A stretch of DNA of 64,000 bases from Himantopus leucocephalus. Taxonomy: Eukaryota; Chordata; Aves; Charadriiformes; Recurvirostridae. The position numbers were made by a program, and so were the translations under genes. Where the stretch lies: assembly GCA_003993805.1 (NCBI GenBank), contig RSEF01000002.1:70545914-70609913 (forward strand), read 5' to 3'. The first letter of the stretch is position 1. Every line of letters starts with the position of its first letter. Below the pieces are notes generated by a model, which was given only the letters and a program-made list of their open reading frames with translations, made no database searches and was not told where the DNA came from. Below, one piece after another: positions 63,632 to 64,000 of this stretch.

Positions 63632-64000
63632 AAAAGTTGTGCATTGAACAAACTACTAGAAGTCATCATCCCATCTGGCTTGTCATACTATGTGTGCAGT
63701 CACTGATCTAAGACACTGTCATGATGGGAAAGTTTGAGGTTGATCACAAATGAGGCTGTAACACGCTTCCCTCGCAGCCTGCAAACAGAGCTGCCGAGTT
63801 TCCTATTTCACAGAGACTAAGGAGTGAAAGTGGAATCAGACATTCATGCTTGTCAGCACCCTGGCATCCCTCTACCTGAACTCGAGACCAAACAGATGAA
63901 TTTGAAAGAATAAAATGCTTCTTAAGTTATCTTCGCTTTTGTCATTTCCAAGACCTTCCCTGCAAAGCTTTTCTTCAGCCTCTCTTCTCAGACAAGTTAA
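63632..64000. other. Non-coding flank, nothing recognised
   Basis: No gene, repeat family or RNA was recognised in the last 370 bases. Confidence 0.5.

Noticed and set aside
1..64000. CRISPR arrays, operons, rRNA, tRNA or prophage features
   Set aside because: None visible. The vertebrate repeat content and AT/CpG profile exclude a prokaryotic interpretation, and no tRNA B-box or rRNA segment was found by eye.

Overview
The window is vertebrate nuclear DNA and almost certainly avian. It is about 40% G+C, AT-leaning and strongly depleted of CpG outside two short clusters. It is full of A/T homopolymer runs, and the only interspersed repeats I can name are 5'-truncated CR1 (chicken repeat 1) LINE copies with the typical short tail repeat and the CR1 reverse-transcriptase C-terminus. 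There are no operons, prokaryotic genes or CRISPR arrays. I could not assign the sequence to a species or to a known gene.

Nearly all of it reads as intergenic or intronic. Open frames of up to 170 codons occur on both strands, but a window this size is expected to contain several frames of that length by chance, and none shows a family I recognise. The most gene-like spot is 34,020-34,502 on the minus strand: a locally CpG-rich stretch with a frame starting with a hydrophobic leader, followed by a Cys-containing and helix-forming segment, and flanked by a plausible acceptor and donor. A second CpG cluster at 1,003-1,240 could be a small promoter. Two weaker exon candidates on the minus strand (17,293-17,384 and 60,180-60,337) combine a good splice acceptor with a short Cys-containing tail and a stop codon.

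Repeats and structure: three CR1 copies, all on the minus strand (1,393-1,650; 7,467-7,629; 56,430-56,764), the last with a perfect fold-back at its 5' truncation point. A 130-bp direct repeat pair lies 1 kb apart (24,951-25,080 and 25,952-26,080); both copies carry an inverted CCAAT box and a TATA box in LTR-like order. There are several perfect inverted repeats (63,566-63,631; 34,835-34,891; 30,279-30,303), a G-quadruplex motif at 40,040-40,069 and a few microsatellites.

Assembly quality is visible in the sequence. There are three N-gaps (26, 22 and 100 bases) and four single Ns. At two of the single Ns the sequence on the left is repeated immediately on the right (12,466-12,688 and 58,909-59,235), and a shorter echo is seen across the 22-base gap. 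These look like contig ends that overlap but were not merged. I see no convincing undescribed biological system; the findings below are leads, mostly of modest strength.
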